A stretch of DNA of 64,000 nt from Qipengyuania seohaensis (GCF_002795865.1 NZ_CP024920.1:1771001-1835000); one strand, 5' to 3'. Positions 1-8,885 are shown, numbered from the stretch's first letter. Numbers and translations are program-made. Notes: generated from the sequence alone by a model not told the origin.

Positions 1-409
1 TTTCGACGAACACCGTGTCCGGACCGTTTACCAGAATATCGGTAATCGTTTCGTCGGCAAGAAGAGGTTCGAGCGGACCGAGGCCCATAAGTTCGTCAAC
101 CAGCTCCTGAACCAGTTTCTCGCGTTCCTCTCGATTGAGCGGTTCGTCGAAATCGGCGAGCAACTCAGGAAGAATGCTGGAGATCTGAGCCTTGATCTGT
201 TCGGTCGGGGTCTGCTCCAGCATGGCCAGATTGAGACGGTCGAGCAGGCTGTGGTGGATCGACAGCTTCAGCCTGAGCATCTTTTCCGTATGCTCGTCCT
301 TCTTGCCGAAGAGGATCCGCTCTTCGTCCTCTGCCGAAATCAGGTCGGCATCGCCATGCTGCGTGACCGGCGTCTCGTGCGACGTCTCGTCGAGTTTGGT
401 CTTCCACAT
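1..409 (-). CDS. cpaF: CpaF/TadA pilus assembly ATPase, N-terminal part only
   Basis: This is the first 136 codons of a gene that leaves the window at base 1. The ATG at 409-407 follows the cpaE stop after a single base (TGAcATG), so the two genes are translationally coupled. The visible part has an acidic, helical N-terminus and a segment near the edge with alternating hydrophobics (LGPLEPLLADETITDILVNG) that is characteristic of the region preceding the ATPase core of CpaF/TadA. The Walker motifs lie outside the window. In the family this cytoplasmic hexameric ATPase powers Flp pilus extrusion. Identity is well supported by operon position and this segment. Confidence 0.88.
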   Translation of the reverse strand, partial: MWKTKLDETSHETPVTQHGDADLISAEDEERILFGKKDEHTEKMLRLKLSIHHSLLDRLNLAMLEQTPTEQIKAQISSILPELLADFDEPLNREEREKLVQELVDELMGLGPLEPLLADETITDILVNGPDTVFVE

Positions 410-410
410 G

Positions 411-1592
411 TCAGTAATCCTTCCCGATCTTCGCACTGATCGAAGTGGCCAGGTCGCCGATCTGGCGAGAGAGGCGTGCGCGCTTCTGGAGCGCTGCGAC
501 ACTCACGCCCTGCAACTGGGCTTCTTCCACCAGCTGCGTATCTTCTTCGAGAGTTTGGACGACGTCGTATCCCAGAAGTTCTTCCATCTGCGACACGTCG
601 GAACGCTTGAAGAGACCCCCGGACAAACGATTGAGCACGACCGAAATGTTCTGGCGTTCGCGGCCCAGCATCTGGAGGAGCGACAATTTACGCTTTACGT
701 GACGCAGCGCGGAAATCCGGCCTACGCCCACCACGACAACCTCGTCTGCCGATAGCAGGATCGGCATCGCCCAATTGGGCAGCGTCGAAGGCATGTCGAG
801 CACGACTGCACTGTAACGCTTGCGGGTTTCGCGCAGCATCCGGCCGATTTCATCCGCCGATGCGCTTTCGATCGGCTCGATATCGTCGGGCGCGGCAAAC
901 AGGTCGAGGTCATCCCCGCAATCGATGGCCACCGAGCGCATCAGCTCGTCGTCGATCCTGTCGATCGCTTCGAACAGGTGGCTGATCGTCATGCGCGGGC
1001 TCTTGTCGAGATAAGCGCCGGCATCGCCGCTTTGCAGCGAAAGGTCGATGAGAGCGGTGCGGGCCCCTTCGCCCAGCCGCGAACTCATCATCGTGGCCAG
1101 TTGCGTGGCGACAGTGCTGGCGCCCACGCCGCCTGCCGCACCGAGAACTGCGATAACCGGAGCCAGAGTGACCGGCGTTTCGGGTCGGACCGGCTTGGCA
1201 GCGCGCGCAACATCGACGATTGCAGCGATGAGCTCCTCGCTCGAGAACGGCAGCTCCAGCACGTCCACGACGCCTTTGCGCAGCAACGAGCGTACGGTTC
1301 TCACCGGTGCAACCTGCAATCCGGCGATGACCGGGAGACCGGGGCGCTTGGCCCGCAGCCGTTCCAAACGAGCAAGCGAGTCCGGATCTTCGGAGTCGAT
1401 TTCCACAACTGCGATCGCAGCCTGTTCCACCGCTGCAACGGGGAAGTCCTCGGCTGTGCCCAGGCGGTGCAAGGTTACGGAATCTTCGAGAATGGCGATA
1501 TTGCCGAGCGCCTCTTTGCGCGCGAACACGTGCACGCCTTCCGGAAGGGTCATTCCATTGTCCGTTTCATATGTGTCGGAAAAATCGGTCAT
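411..1592 (-). CDS. cpaE: CpaE/TadZ pilus assembly ATPase-like protein
   Basis: Pilus localisation protein of the ParA/MinD superfamily. The N-terminal ~120 residues look like a receiver-type (atypical response regulator) fold; the ATPase half follows, beginning near residue 145 with a deviant P-loop (GAAGGVGAST) in which both the signature lysine and the P-loop lysine are replaced by alanine, as in many TadZ/CpaE proteins. I chose the ATG at 1592, which has a GAGAG ribosome site and begins 8 bases after the upstream TadE stop; an ATG 33 bases further upstream (1625) would overlap that gene and lacks a visible ribosome site. It sits between the TadE-like gene and cpaF, so it is part of the Flp pilus operon and is expected at the inner face of the cytoplasmic membrane. 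Confidence 0.9.
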   Translation of the reverse strand: MTDFSDTYETDNGMTLPEGVHVFARKEALGNIAILEDSVTLHRLGTAEDFPVAAVEQAAIAVVEIDSEDPDSLARLERLRAKRPGLPVIAGLQVAPVRTVRSLLRKGVVDVLELPFSSEELIAAIVDVARAAKPVRPETPVTLAPVIAVLGAAGGVGASTVATQLATMMSSRLGEGARTALIDLSLQSGDAGAYLDKSPRMTISHLFEAIDRIDDELMRSVAIDCGDDLDLFAAPDDIEPIESASADEIGRMLRETRKRYSAVVLDMPSTLPNWAMPILLSADEVVVVGVGRISALRHVKRKLSLLQMLGRERQNISVVLNRLSGGLFKRSDVSQMEELLGYDVVQTLEEDTQLVEEAQLQGVSVAALQKRARLSRQIGDLATSISAKIGKDY

Positions 1593-1599
1593 GGCGCTC

Positions 1600-2208
1600 T
1601 CAATTTGAATAGCTGCCAGCGCCATCTTCGGCGGTCAGCGAATAGGCGAACTCGGGCAGCGCAATAGTACCCGTAAACAGGCTATAAATCGGTGTGTGCT
1701 GCATGTTGATCAGCTTCACCGTCACAATTGGTGCGACATCGGGGCCGTTGGGGTCTCCCGAAAATCCGAGGCCGGACCAGTCGTACTCGATGCGTACGTT
1801 GCTGGCCTGAATTTCCGATTTTATCTCCTGCATTCGATCTACGATACTCGTGAATGCGGAGGAGTTAGCGGTCGTTGGAAAGCTGCAGCTTCCTTTGCAA
1901 GTGCAACCGCTGCTGGTGCATGCCAGCCCTGGAAAAGCCGATTGCGGTACAATTGTGCCCTGTTCAATTCCGCCGCTCGTCGCAAAACTGTAGCTCGCCA
2001 AGCCAGAAGGAACCATGTCCGTGGCCACGGCCCACCGAGCGCCGATCTGCACGGCTTTTTCAGCACGGTTTATCTGCCAAGCGTAATAGCCGACATCGAA
2101 AATTCCGAGCAGGAAAATGATCAGGATCGGAAGGACGAGGGCGAATTCCGCTGCGGATCCGCGTGTGTCCTTTAAGAACGCCGAGAATTGGTGAGTGAAA
2201 CGCATCAT
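1600..2208 (-). CDS. TadE-family pseudopilin-like protein (second copy)
   Basis: 202 residues. A short basic cytoplasmic head is followed by the TadE signature (RGSAAEFALVLPILIIFLLG) forming one N-terminal transmembrane helix, then an extracytoplasmic domain with a cysteine cluster around residues 100-110 (CTSSGCTCKGSC). TadE proteins are minor pseudopilins processed by the prepilin peptidase and needed for Flp pilus biogenesis. Its start overlaps the preceding tadE stop by four bases (ATGA), so translation is coupled. The cysteine-rich stretch suggests disulfides in the periplasm. Whether it should be called TadE or TadF cannot be decided from sequence alone. Confidence 0.82.
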   Translation of the reverse strand: MMRFTHQFSAFLKDTRGSAAEFALVLPILIIFLLGIFDVGYYAWQINRAEKAVQIGARWAVATDMVPSGLASYSFATSGGIEQGTIVPQSAFPGLACTSSGCTCKGSCSFPTTANSSAFTSIVDRMQEIKSEIQASNVRIEYDWSGLGFSGDPNGPDVAPIVTVKLINMQHTPIYSLFTGTIALPEFAYSLTAEDGAGSYSN

Positions 2209-2699
2209 ATGCCGTTCACCACTGCTTGAGCCGATGCAAAGACCTGAGTGTTGCTGTCGATAAGGCCAAGGCTCTCGAAGAGCGAAGGATACCCTGCAGC
2301 GGCACTGACCGTAACAATTGGAGCGCCGCCGCTGTTACCCTTGAAAATGCCAGAGGTCGCGTAACCTGCGTTGCACGTGTAGCTGACGTTGATGAGGTTC
2401 GCGTCCCAGTTCGAAATGCGCGGTGTCCCACCAGTGAGCACACCAGTGCGTGTGACGTTCTTGATTTCGCTGATTGCAGTTGCGCTGGCAGCGCCGCCAC
2501 AAGGAAAATCGGCGAAAGGCCGACGTCCGGCATAGCGAGCCCCTTCGCGAACGGCTTGGACCACCTTTTGTTCGGTGTAAAAATAGTGGCCTGCCTCGAA
2601 GACCACGAACATCATTGCCAGCAAGAGCGGCAGCATCAGCGCCATTTCGGACGCGGCAGCCCCTTCTTCACGATGGCAAAAGGCGCGGCAGTCCGTCAT
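2205..2699 (-). CDS. tadE: TadE-family pseudopilin-like protein
   Basis: 164 residues. N-terminal motif EEGAAASEMALMLPLLLAMM followed by a single hydrophobic helix is the TadE-like prepilin region, with glutamate in the expected place after the small residues. The exported part starts with a heptad-like stretch (YTEQKVVQAVREGARYAGR) commonly seen after the TadE helix. Four-base overlaps with both neighbours (2696-2699 and 2205-2208) show tight coupling inside the pilus operon. Expected role: minor pseudopilin anchored in the inner membrane. Confidence 0.83.
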   Translation of the reverse strand: MTDCRAFCHREEGAAASEMALMLPLLLAMMFVVFEAGHYFYTEQKVVQAVREGARYAGRRPFADFPCGGAASATAISEIKNVTRTGVLTGGTPRISNWDANLINVSYTCNAGYATSGIFKGNSGGAPIVTVSAAAGYPSLFESLGLIDSNTQVFASAQAVVNGI

Positions 2700-4378
2700 T
2701 CGATCAGGTAAGGAACATCCTTGCGGATTTCCTGCCCTTGCGTGCCGCCGCCCCCAACGGTCGTGGCGCCGATAACTTCAACGTAGACATCGCTGTTGTT
2801 CGTATAGCGCGTTCCATCGGGTGCTACGCGCCGAGCAACAGGTTCGACGAGGAAGACGTCGACGAACTTGCCGATATCCGCGTCTGTCGTGCTGGCCGAA
2901 ACCGGCCCACCATTGTCTGCCGTCGAGCAATTGATTACGGCGATGCTTAGCACGCGCCGGTCTGGGGTTGTACCCGGAGCGATGCCCGGCCCTTCGCACA
3001 GAGGCGACCCCTGATGTTCGTAATCGATCGTTTTCGAACTCTTTCCCGGACCGGCAGTGGTGTGTTGAAAGGTCTTCCGAGCTAGCAACGTCGCGTTTTC
3101 GTACTCATAACGGAACTGCTGATAGCGGGTGGGGGTGGTTCGTCCCGCAAGCTCGGGATAGCCGTAGGACGACCAGGTCATCGGGATGCTGCCGAGCCCA
3201 TTGGTGAAGTAGTAGGCAGCCCGATCCCAGTTGCCGTCCCCGATACGCGCGTTGCCGTTCCCCGTGCAATTTCCTGCCAGACTGGTCGCGTGGCATTTGT
3301 CGCGCGGATAGCCCATGGGCTGGGTGTTGCTGGGGTCTATATTGTTCACCGCGTCGACCGCGCGGTACGGTCGGGGACCAACTTCCCAGCCGCCGGGGCC
3401 AATGGAGCACGAGCCGCTGCTTCCACCTGGGGGAACCTCCCGAACCAGGTCGATGCGGCTGTTGGCCGATGGCGGGCACGCGCCGTTGTCCGAATCGCAC
3501 ACATTGTTGAGGCCGTTGGCGTAGATACCGAAGCGCACGTTTAGGGCATCGAGAACGCTAACTTGCTGACCCGGCTTGACATCTGCACCGTCGATGGAAA
3601 CGCAATCGCCCGGCAGCGACGATCGGCCGAGGGTCCGTGCTGTGGCGATCGCACCATTCCCGGCTCCGGTTTCGAGATAGCCGAAAACGCCCGGGCCATA
3701 ACTACCGGCGACTTCGTCGGCAACTTCGCTTGCGCCATTCTGGCCATTGACATTGGCAACGAGCCTGATGCCCTTGCCGACATAATTTGCGATAGTGAAA
3801 TCCGGATCGCTGGTCTCGTTCGGATTGCACATCATGACCGGCGGCACCTTGCACAGGGCGGAACCCAGCCCGGCTACGGCCAGTGCGAGCCCGTCTGCAC
3901 CGTCAGCACCAGCTGCCGCCACTAGCGAGTAGGTGACCTCGCGCCCATCGATCGTGACTTCGACAAAGTTGGCGTCTTTATCGGTGGTGGCGAGCGTGAA
4001 GCTGCCCGGGTCATTGTAGACCCGGAAGAACCTGATATTGGCGAAAGCACTGCATTGGTCGTTGGCTACGGCGATGGCCGTATCGACATCGATCGCATTG
4101 TTGCCGTCCGCAAGAATGGTCTGGTTCTGGACCAGGCCGATGGCTGCGTTTCCTGCGCGTGCGCAAGCTCCGGCTTTTCCGTCCAGCTGGGTGGCCGCCG
4201 CCAGGGCCGCCTGGTCGGCCGAATTCTGAAGTTCGGAATCCATCCCGGCCATGCGGGCATAGTCAAAGCCCAGGCCAGCCATGGCGACGAGCGGAATGAT
4301 GGCTAGCGCATAGGTCGCGGCGACTGCGCCGCGTTCATCCTTACGGAACCTGTTTATGAGGTCTTTTGCGCTAACCAT
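2696..4378 (-). CDS. tadG: TadG-like pilus protein with N-terminal Tad domain
   Basis: 560 residues. The first 60 residues carry the TadG/TadE-like N-terminal region (DERGAVAATYALAIIPLVAM, then GLGFDYARM), one membrane helix and the usual D-x-ALQ-like segment (ELQNSADQAALAAATQL). The remaining ~480 residues are extracytoplasmic with scattered cysteine pairs and many Gly/Asn/Asp residues. TadG proteins are thought to anchor or cap the Flp pilus machine at the envelope; biochemical function is poorly known. It is larger than the two following TadE-like proteins. A short gap separates it from the upstream lipoprotein gene and it overlaps tadE by four bases. Confidence 0.8.
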   Translation of the reverse strand: MVSAKDLINRFRKDERGAVAATYALAIIPLVAMAGLGFDYARMAGMDSELQNSADQAALAAATQLDGKAGACARAGNAAIGLVQNQTILADGNNAIDVDTAIAVANDQCSAFANIRFFRVYNDPGSFTLATTDKDANFVEVTIDGREVTYSLVAAAGADGADGLALAVAGLGSALCKVPPVMMCNPNETSDPDFTIANYVGKGIRLVANVNGQNGASEVADEVAGSYGPGVFGYLETGAGNGAIATARTLGRSSLPGDCVSIDGADVKPGQQVSVLDALNVRFGIYANGLNNVCDSDNGACPPSANSRIDLVREVPPGGSSGSCSIGPGGWEVGPRPYRAVDAVNNIDPSNTQPMGYPRDKCHATSLAGNCTGNGNARIGDGNWDRAAYYFTNGLGSIPMTWSSYGYPELAGRTTPTRYQQFRYEYENATLLARKTFQHTTAGPGKSSKTIDYEHQGSPLCEGPGIAPGTTPDRRVLSIAVINCSTADNGGPVSASTTDADIGKFVDVFLVEPVARRVAPDGTRYTNNSDVYVEVIGATTVGGGGTQGQEIRKDVPYLIE

Positions 4379-4393
4379 TGTTCCATGTCCGGT

Positions 4394-4675
4394 TTATTCC
4401 GGCGATTCAGTCGTGGAGACCTCGTCGGGCTCCTTGACGGCATCGTCGTAATAGCGATCGATAGCAGCGACTGCATTCTGGGCAGTCGTGGGCGGGATCG
4501 CGGTTTCGTAAACGGGGTTCGGGTCGATGACCTGGGCAGCCATCGTGCGGCGATTGGCCTCGCCCCAGCTGGTATCCGCCATGAAGTCATTACCGCTCCC
4601 CGTCGCGCAGCCTGCCGTGGCGATAACGCCTGCGGTCAGCAGCACGGTGCGAAGAGCCTTAGTATTCGTAGCCAT
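4394..4675 (-). CDS. small lipoprotein in the pilus operon (CpaD position)
   Basis: 93 residues. N-terminus MATNTKALRTVLLTAGVIATAGC is a signal sequence ending in a cysteine in a lipobox-like setting (ATAGC), so a lipoprotein is likely; the mature part is acidic and short. The ATG at 4675 lies inside the end of cpaC (17-base overlap), which favours this start over an in-frame upstream one. In other Tad loci a lipoprotein (CpaD/TadD-like) sits beside the secretin and acts as a pilotin or partner. Here the protein is much shorter than typical CpaD, so the functional equivalence is only positional. Confidence 0.7.
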   Translation of the reverse strand: MATNTKALRTVLLTAGVIATAGCATGSGNDFMADTSWGEANRRTMAAQVIDPNPVYETAIPPTTAQNAVAAIDRYYDDAVKEPDEVSTTESPE

Positions 4676-6125
4676 CGGCTGCCTCCTGCGCGTTGGTTTC
4701 GGTGCCTTGCTGCGTGTTGGCCGGGGTATCACCGGCAATCGGCGGCAAATCATTCGTGCGATGCGAATTGCCGTTCAGCAAAACATCGGCTTGGATCGGG
4801 TCCCTGACGCGGTCCGTCGGAAGCTGGACCTGCTCGGGCCGGAGCGGCGCAACGAGACGCGGCGTCACGATGATCAGCAGCTCGGTCTCGCCTTTCTGGA
4901 AGCTGGTCGAACGGAACAGCGAACCGATAAGCGGGATCGAACCAAGCAAGGGCACCTGGTTGACCGTGGTCTGGAAATCGCGTTGCAGAAGCCCGGCAAT
5001 CGCAAAGCTTTCGCCATCGCGCAGTTCGAGAACAGTGCTGGCTCGCCGGGTCTGGAGGCCCGGGATCCGAATGCCGTTGAGCGTGATCGACGCGCTTTGG
5101 TCGATCGAGCTGACTTCCGGCTCGACGATCAGGTTGATAACCTTGTTCGACAGGACGGTGGGCGTGAAGCCCAGTCCGACGCCGAACGACTTGAATTCGA
5201 CGGTGATGCCAGCCTGACCGCCACCCACACCGCCGCTCTGAACGATGGGAACGGGGAATTCGCCACCTGCCAAAAAGGAGGCTCGCTGCCCGGAAAGCGC
5301 GACCAGCGTCGGCTCTGCGAGTGTCTTGGCAAGGCCTTTCTCTTCAAGAGCGTCGAGAGCGATGTCGACATCGAGCCCAAGGATATCCGTGAAGCTACGG
5401 GTGATGACGCCAAATGCATTCGTTACATCGGAAACTCCTAGGTCGCCGTTCCCGAAATTGCTTGAGCCAACCCCGGGGGTAAGTTCGGAGCCGGGTCCCG
5501 TTGCGCCCGAAACCCTGTCCCCATTAAAGAAAGTGCGAACACCCAGGTCCTTGCCGATGCTGCGAGAAACTTCGGCGAAACGGACTTCAAGCATGACCTG
5601 CTGGCTTCCGCCAAGCGTCATGAGATTGACGACTTTCTCTGCGCCGGCATAGGCCGAGGCCAGTTGGACCGCACGATCGGCGACGCCAGCGTCGCTGACG
5701 GTGCCCGAAAGAACGATCGAGTCGCCGGTCATGCGAGCATCGACGGTTTCACCGGGCATCAGGTCGGCCATCTGCTCACGCAGGCTCAAAACGTCGGGAC
5801 CGACGGCGATGTCCATCACTGCGATGACGCGGTTCGAACGATCGTAGAGCGTCAGCGACGTCGTGCCGATCTCCTTGCCGAGCACGTAGACCGAACGATC
5901 GGATACCGGAAGAATGTCTGCGATCGAGTCGTTTCCGATCATCGCGCGGTCGATCGGAACGTCGGCCGTTACGACCTGGCTCTTGTTGACCGGGATTTCC
6001 ACGGTGCCCGCATGCATGGATTCGCTGGCATAACCCGACTGGGCTGCTGCTGCGTGGGGAGCAATTGCCGCTCCCAACGCGGTTGCCAGGGCGAGAGCCG
6101 AAAGGGCTGTGTGCTTAATTGCCAC
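4659..6125 (-). CDS. cpaC: CpaC/RcpA outer membrane secretin of the Flp pilus
   Basis: Secretin forming the outer membrane channel for the Flp pilus. The protein has a signal peptide ending in HAAAAQS, a pilus-secretin N-terminal domain (about residues 30-110, with the motif VTADVPIDRAMIGNDSIADI), a BON-like segment (DARMTGDSIVLSGTVSDAG) and a C-terminal secretin domain with the typical VPLLGSIPLIGSLFRS sequence followed by ELLIIVTPRLV. I favour a GTG start at 6125 because GGAG lies eight bases upstream and the gene then overlaps the cpaB stop by only 11 bases; the ATG at 6155 has no visible ribosome site. Part of the pilus operon between cpaB and the lipoprotein gene. Confidence 0.93.
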   Translation of the reverse strand: MAIKHTALSALALATALGAAIAPHAAAAQSGYASESMHAGTVEIPVNKSQVVTADVPIDRAMIGNDSIADILPVSDRSVYVLGKEIGTTSLTLYDRSNRVIAVMDIAVGPDVLSLREQMADLMPGETVDARMTGDSIVLSGTVSDAGVADRAVQLASAYAGAEKVVNLMTLGGSQQVMLEVRFAEVSRSIGKDLGVRTFFNGDRVSGATGPGSELTPGVGSSNFGNGDLGVSDVTNAFGVITRSFTDILGLDVDIALDALEEKGLAKTLAEPTLVALSGQRASFLAGGEFPVPIVQSGGVGGGQAGITVEFKSFGVGLGFTPTVLSNKVINLIVEPEVSSIDQSASITLNGIRIPGLQTRRASTVLELRDGESFAIAGLLQRDFQTTVNQVPLLGSIPLIGSLFRSTSFQKGETELLIIVTPRLVAPLRPEQVQLPTDRVRDPIQADVLLNGNSHRTNDLPPIAGDTPANTQQGTETNAQEAADGYEY

Positions 6126-7038
6126 GGAGCGTCTCCACGGAATAGGTTTCAGCATTGGTGCCGCGCACCACGCTCATGGTCGGACCGCGCGGGCGGGCCG
6201 GTGCACTTGCTTGCCTCGGCGCAGAACTAGCGCCCCGCGGAGGAGGAGAATAGGACGGAGCCGCCAGCATGGGAGCCGGAGCACCGGTGCCGCGATTGAT
6301 GTATCGACCGCCGCCACCGAGATCGTTTGCAACGACCGTTTCTGTCGTGCCGACCTCCTGGTTTTCGACATTGCGCAGCGCCAGGCTGAGATTGCCGACT
6401 TCGCGGGCAAGCGTCAGTTTCTGGGCGCCGAACATGTCGACCTGCAGGGTGGCAGTGGTAGTAACCACAGGCTCGGTCGCATTTTCGTCTGCAACCTGAT
6501 CCATGCCGAGCACCAGTACGTTCTCGAGGACGACCGTTGTCATCTTGTCTTGCTGTTGCTGGTTCTGGCCAGGGATCATGCGGGTCAACATCACGTCGAC
6601 CACGTCGCCCGGGCGAACAAAGCCGCCGACGCCGGCAACTGCGTTTACCGGGATGGAGACGGCCCGCATGTCTTCGGGAAGGTTGGAGGCCAGGCTTGCA
6701 CGGCCGTTGTCGCCACTGACCTTTGTGGCCAGGATCGGCTCACCGGGCACGATCGGGCGAAGTGCGACGCGCCCGCCCATCATGGCTTGTTCGAGAGAGG
6801 TGAAAGCGCCTTCCGGCACCGATTCCGCAGGCCAGTTGGCGAGCCGGACCGTGGTTTCGGTCAACGGCTGTCCGAAAGCCATGGGCTGGGTGGCAACCAC
6901 GATGCGGGCGAGCTGCTGCTCTTCGGCAATCGCTTCCTGCCGCTCTTCCATTCCGGTAAAATAGGCATTCGCCAGGTACACGGCCATGAGACCGAGAAAT
7001 ACGGCGATACCGGCAATGAGCAGATTCCTGCCACGCAT
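6115..7038 (-). CDS. cpaB: CpaB/RcpC Flp pilus assembly protein
   Basis: 307 residues. One N-terminal membrane helix (LLIAGIAVFLGLMAVYLA), a SAF-type domain (residues ~45-110, ending VPGEPILATKVS), and a CpaB C-terminal domain (AVSIPVNAVAGVGGFVRPGDVVDVML). The last ~60 residues are low-complexity, rich in Pro, Ala, Ser and Arg, which may contact peptidoglycan. CpaB works with the CpaC secretin in the envelope. It is the first gene after the pilin, from which it is separated by a strong hairpin. Confidence 0.92.
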   Translation of the reverse strand: MRGRNLLIAGIAVFLGLMAVYLANAYFTGMEERQEAIAEEQQLARIVVATQPMAFGQPLTETTVRLANWPAESVPEGAFTSLEQAMMGGRVALRPIVPGEPILATKVSGDNGRASLASNLPEDMRAVSIPVNAVAGVGGFVRPGDVVDVMLTRMIPGQNQQQQDKMTTVVLENVLVLGMDQVADENATEPVVTTTATLQVDMFGAQKLTLAREVGNLSLALRNVENQEVGTTETVVANDLGGGGRYINRGTGAPAPMLAAPSYSPPPRGASSAPRQASAPARPRGPTMSVVRGTNAETYSVETLRGN

Positions 7039-7063
7039 GATATTTACCCCCCCGAGTTGAAAA

Positions 7064-7102
7064 ACGAGAAAAGGTCCCGCCGATAATGCCGGCGGGACCT
7101 TA
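7064..7102 (-). terminator. intrinsic terminator/attenuator between flp and cpaB
   Basis: A perfect 11-bp GC-rich stem (arms 7072-7082 and 7090-7100, loop of 7) is followed on the minus strand by a T-rich run. It lies immediately after the pilin stop and before cpaB. Such a partial terminator would give many pilin transcripts and fewer transcripts of the assembly genes. Confidence 0.85.
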
Positions 7103-7110
7103 ATTTTTGC

Positions 7111-7293
7111 TTAGATCGAAGCGTTGTTCGCGTTCGCCGTAGCAACGTTGTTCTTCGCATTGTTGATCGCGGTGACGATTTCGCCGCGAAGTGCGAGGGT
7201 TGCCGTAGCGATCACGGCGCCGACGATGGCGAGGATCAGAGCGTATTCAGCTGCCGATGCACCGGCTTCTTCAGTGATGTAGTTCTTGAACAT
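7111..7293 (-). CDS. flp: Flp/Fap family type IVb pilin
   Basis: 60-residue major pilin of the Tad/Flp pilus. The prepilin peptidase site is visible: Gly11 followed by ASAAEYALILAIV, with Glu at +5 and Tyr at +6 after the cleavage point, the hallmark of Flp pilins. One hydrophobic helix follows, and a short Asn/Ala-rich tail ends the protein. It heads the pilus operon and is separated from cpaB by an intrinsic terminator, consistent with the pilin being made in large excess. A prepilin peptidase (CpaA) is not in the window. Confidence 0.95.
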   Translation of the reverse strand: MFKNYITEEAGASAAEYALILAIVGAVIATATLALRGEIVTAINNAKNNVATANANNASI

Positions 7294-7661
7294 AGTATTA
7301 CCCCAAGTCTTGAAGACATCCGCCAGGAGAGACGGTCTGTCATTTCATATACAGGACCTCCGGCATCTATTTCCGGATTGGTCCGCCCGAGGGGGGTAAC
7401 GTGTTGGAACCGGCGCGACCTGTTATTGTTATGTAACCGGATGCACCGGCTCGTTTCACGCTGGCTCCCTCGGAGCTCAATTAAGTTCACTCAAACGCTG
7501 CTTACGGTCAACTTCGGTGCAACGCTTTTGCATTATGTCTACTTTTTAGTAACTTAATTCAAGCAAAAGTAAAGATGGTAGGTTAACAAAAGCTAAGAGT
7601 GGTGCATTTTTGCCCGAATCCCGTCTGCGCCGCACGATTATGATTCGGCTAGGAGTTTGAA
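7294..7661. promoter_or_regulatory. divergent intergenic region upstream of flp and the DUF2569 gene
   Basis: 368 bases with no credible gene, noticeably AT-rich in its right half (7540-7610). It must carry the pilin promoter on the minus strand and a plus-strand promoter. An inverted repeat AATTAAGTT/AACTTAATT (7480-7488 and 7551-7559) and a TTAACC on the minus strand (7581-7586) are visible. I cannot name a -35/-10 pair with confidence. Confidence 0.4.
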
Positions 7662-8510
7662 ATGATTCGGAACTTCCTGGGGGTGGTATCTCAGGAAGGG
7701 GCTCAAGCCCTGCGACCACTGTCAGCCGCGTTTCGAACGTATTCCGGAAAGCTCGCGCTTCGCAGCATTGCGATAACCCGCTGGATCGAGTCCCATCTAT
7801 TTCATCTTGCTCTGAGCTGGGTCATCGTGACGGCGCTGCTCTCCAGTGCAAAACTGGCCAAGGTTGCCTGGATCGGAGCGAGCATCGACTGGCTTGCCCT
7901 TGCCGCAATTCCTTATCTGGCGATTATCGCTGCGCCGCTACTTGGCTTTCGAATCGCGCGCGACGCATTTCAATCGGTAGAAGGCAACCCGCGACTGAGG
8001 CTGGCGTTGTTCGGACGATGGCGGCGCGTGCGCAAACGCGAGGCGAAGAGTCACCCTCTTTACGGAACCACCGGCTTCCTGACCTCGCTGATCGTCGGCC
8101 TGTTGTTCGGCGTCGTCCTGCGCACCGGGGAGTTTTTCATGATCCAGCCCGCGCTCTACGCGCACGCGCCCGCGTGGAGTCATATCCTCTACCTCGCCAT
8201 GGCTGCCGAGCTGGCGATGATGAACTTCTTCTATATGGTTTGCTTCGTCCTCGCGTTGCGCCGCGTTCCACTCTTTCCCAAGATGCTGGCCTACGCCTGG
8301 CTCCTCGATATCCTGTCCCAGATTGCGATCGCATGGTCGCTGGCGGGGGTGGGGTTGCCGCAGGAAGTGGCCACCCCACTGTCGACCTTGCTTGTCGCAA
8401 ACATCAACACAGTCATGGTGAGCATCGCCATCTGGATGCCTTATCTTCTCCTCTCCGAGCGTGTGAACGTTACCTTCCGGCAACGAGTGTCCGTCACCGC
8501 AGGCAGATGA
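7662..8510 (+). CDS. DUF2569-type multi-pass membrane protein
   Basis: 282 residues with roughly six predicted membrane segments: two in the N-terminal part (around residues 48-65 and 78-100) and four in the C-terminal half (about 140-265). The end of the protein, WMPYLLLSERVNVTF, resembles the conserved close of DUF2569 proteins (PY-L-x-SKRVK-TF). No catalytic motif is visible and the function of the family is unknown. The ATG at 7662 follows an AGGAG ribosome site. It is divergent from the pilin gene and ends before a weak intrinsic terminator, so it is probably transcribed alone. Confidence 0.65.
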   Translation: MIRNFLGVVSQEGAQALRPLSAAFRTYSGKLALRSIAITRWIESHLFHLALSWVIVTALLSSAKLAKVAWIGASIDWLALAAIPYLAIIAAPLLGFRIARDAFQSVEGNPRLRLALFGRWRRVRKREAKSHPLYGTTGFLTSLIVGLLFGVVLRTGEFFMIQPALYAHAPAWSHILYLAMAAELAMMNFFYMVCFVLALRRVPLFPKMLAYAWLLDILSQIAIAWSLAGVGLPQEVATPLSTLLVANINTVMVSIAIWMPYLLLSERVNVTFRQRVSVTAGR

Positions 8511-8596
8511 TTTAATTCTTCGTTTCTCGTCCCAAATCCGGACAGTGACAATGTATCTGCGAAAAACAGAAACTTACGGCTGATTTTCGGCCTCAC

Positions 8597-8618
8597 TCGC
8601 TCTGGAAAGAGCGATTTT
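8597..8618 (+). terminator. short intrinsic terminator after the DUF2569 gene
   Basis: Seven-bp stem TCGCTCT/AGAGCGA with a GGAA tetraloop, followed by TTTT. It is short but well formed, and separates the DUF2569 gene from the adhesin operon. Confidence 0.55.
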
Positions 8619-8885
8619 CCCCGCCGGCCAAGTAGTTAACAACATTGAAAGATTGGCTCGGAACTGTTTCACATAATGCAACGACACATCTCACTGGCAA
8701 TTCGATTCGCCGTTTTGAGATGAAAAGTCGGGCCGCGAAAATTGCTGGATGGGCTTGTGCCCGTATCTTGCTCGAAACGATCTTGGGGGGTGGTCTCCCG
8801 GTCTTTTCCGGCTCGCATCATGTTCGGCAATTCTCGCGTTACGGAGGAGATTTCGCTCCTCCTTCCGGCTGAGAAGAGGACCGAG
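8619..8885 (+). promoter_or_regulatory. upstream region and probable 5' leader of the adhesin operon
   Basis: About 270 bases between the terminator and the chosen adhesin start. It should hold the promoter, but no convincing -35/-10 pair is visible. A perfect 7-bp hairpin GGAGGAG/CTCCTCC (8843-8849 and 8856-8862, 6-base loop) lies 23 bases upstream of the start codon. The left arm looks like a strong ribosome site but has no start codon after it, and the right arm is an anti-Shine-Dalgarno sequence. Confidence 0.4.

Noticed and set aside
7480..7559. AATTAAGTT/AACTTAATT inverted repeat and a TTAACC as CtrA control sites for the pilin
   Set aside because: CtrA control of pilins is known in Caulobacter, but I cannot find the TTAA-N7-TTAA spacing, so the match is too weak to claim.
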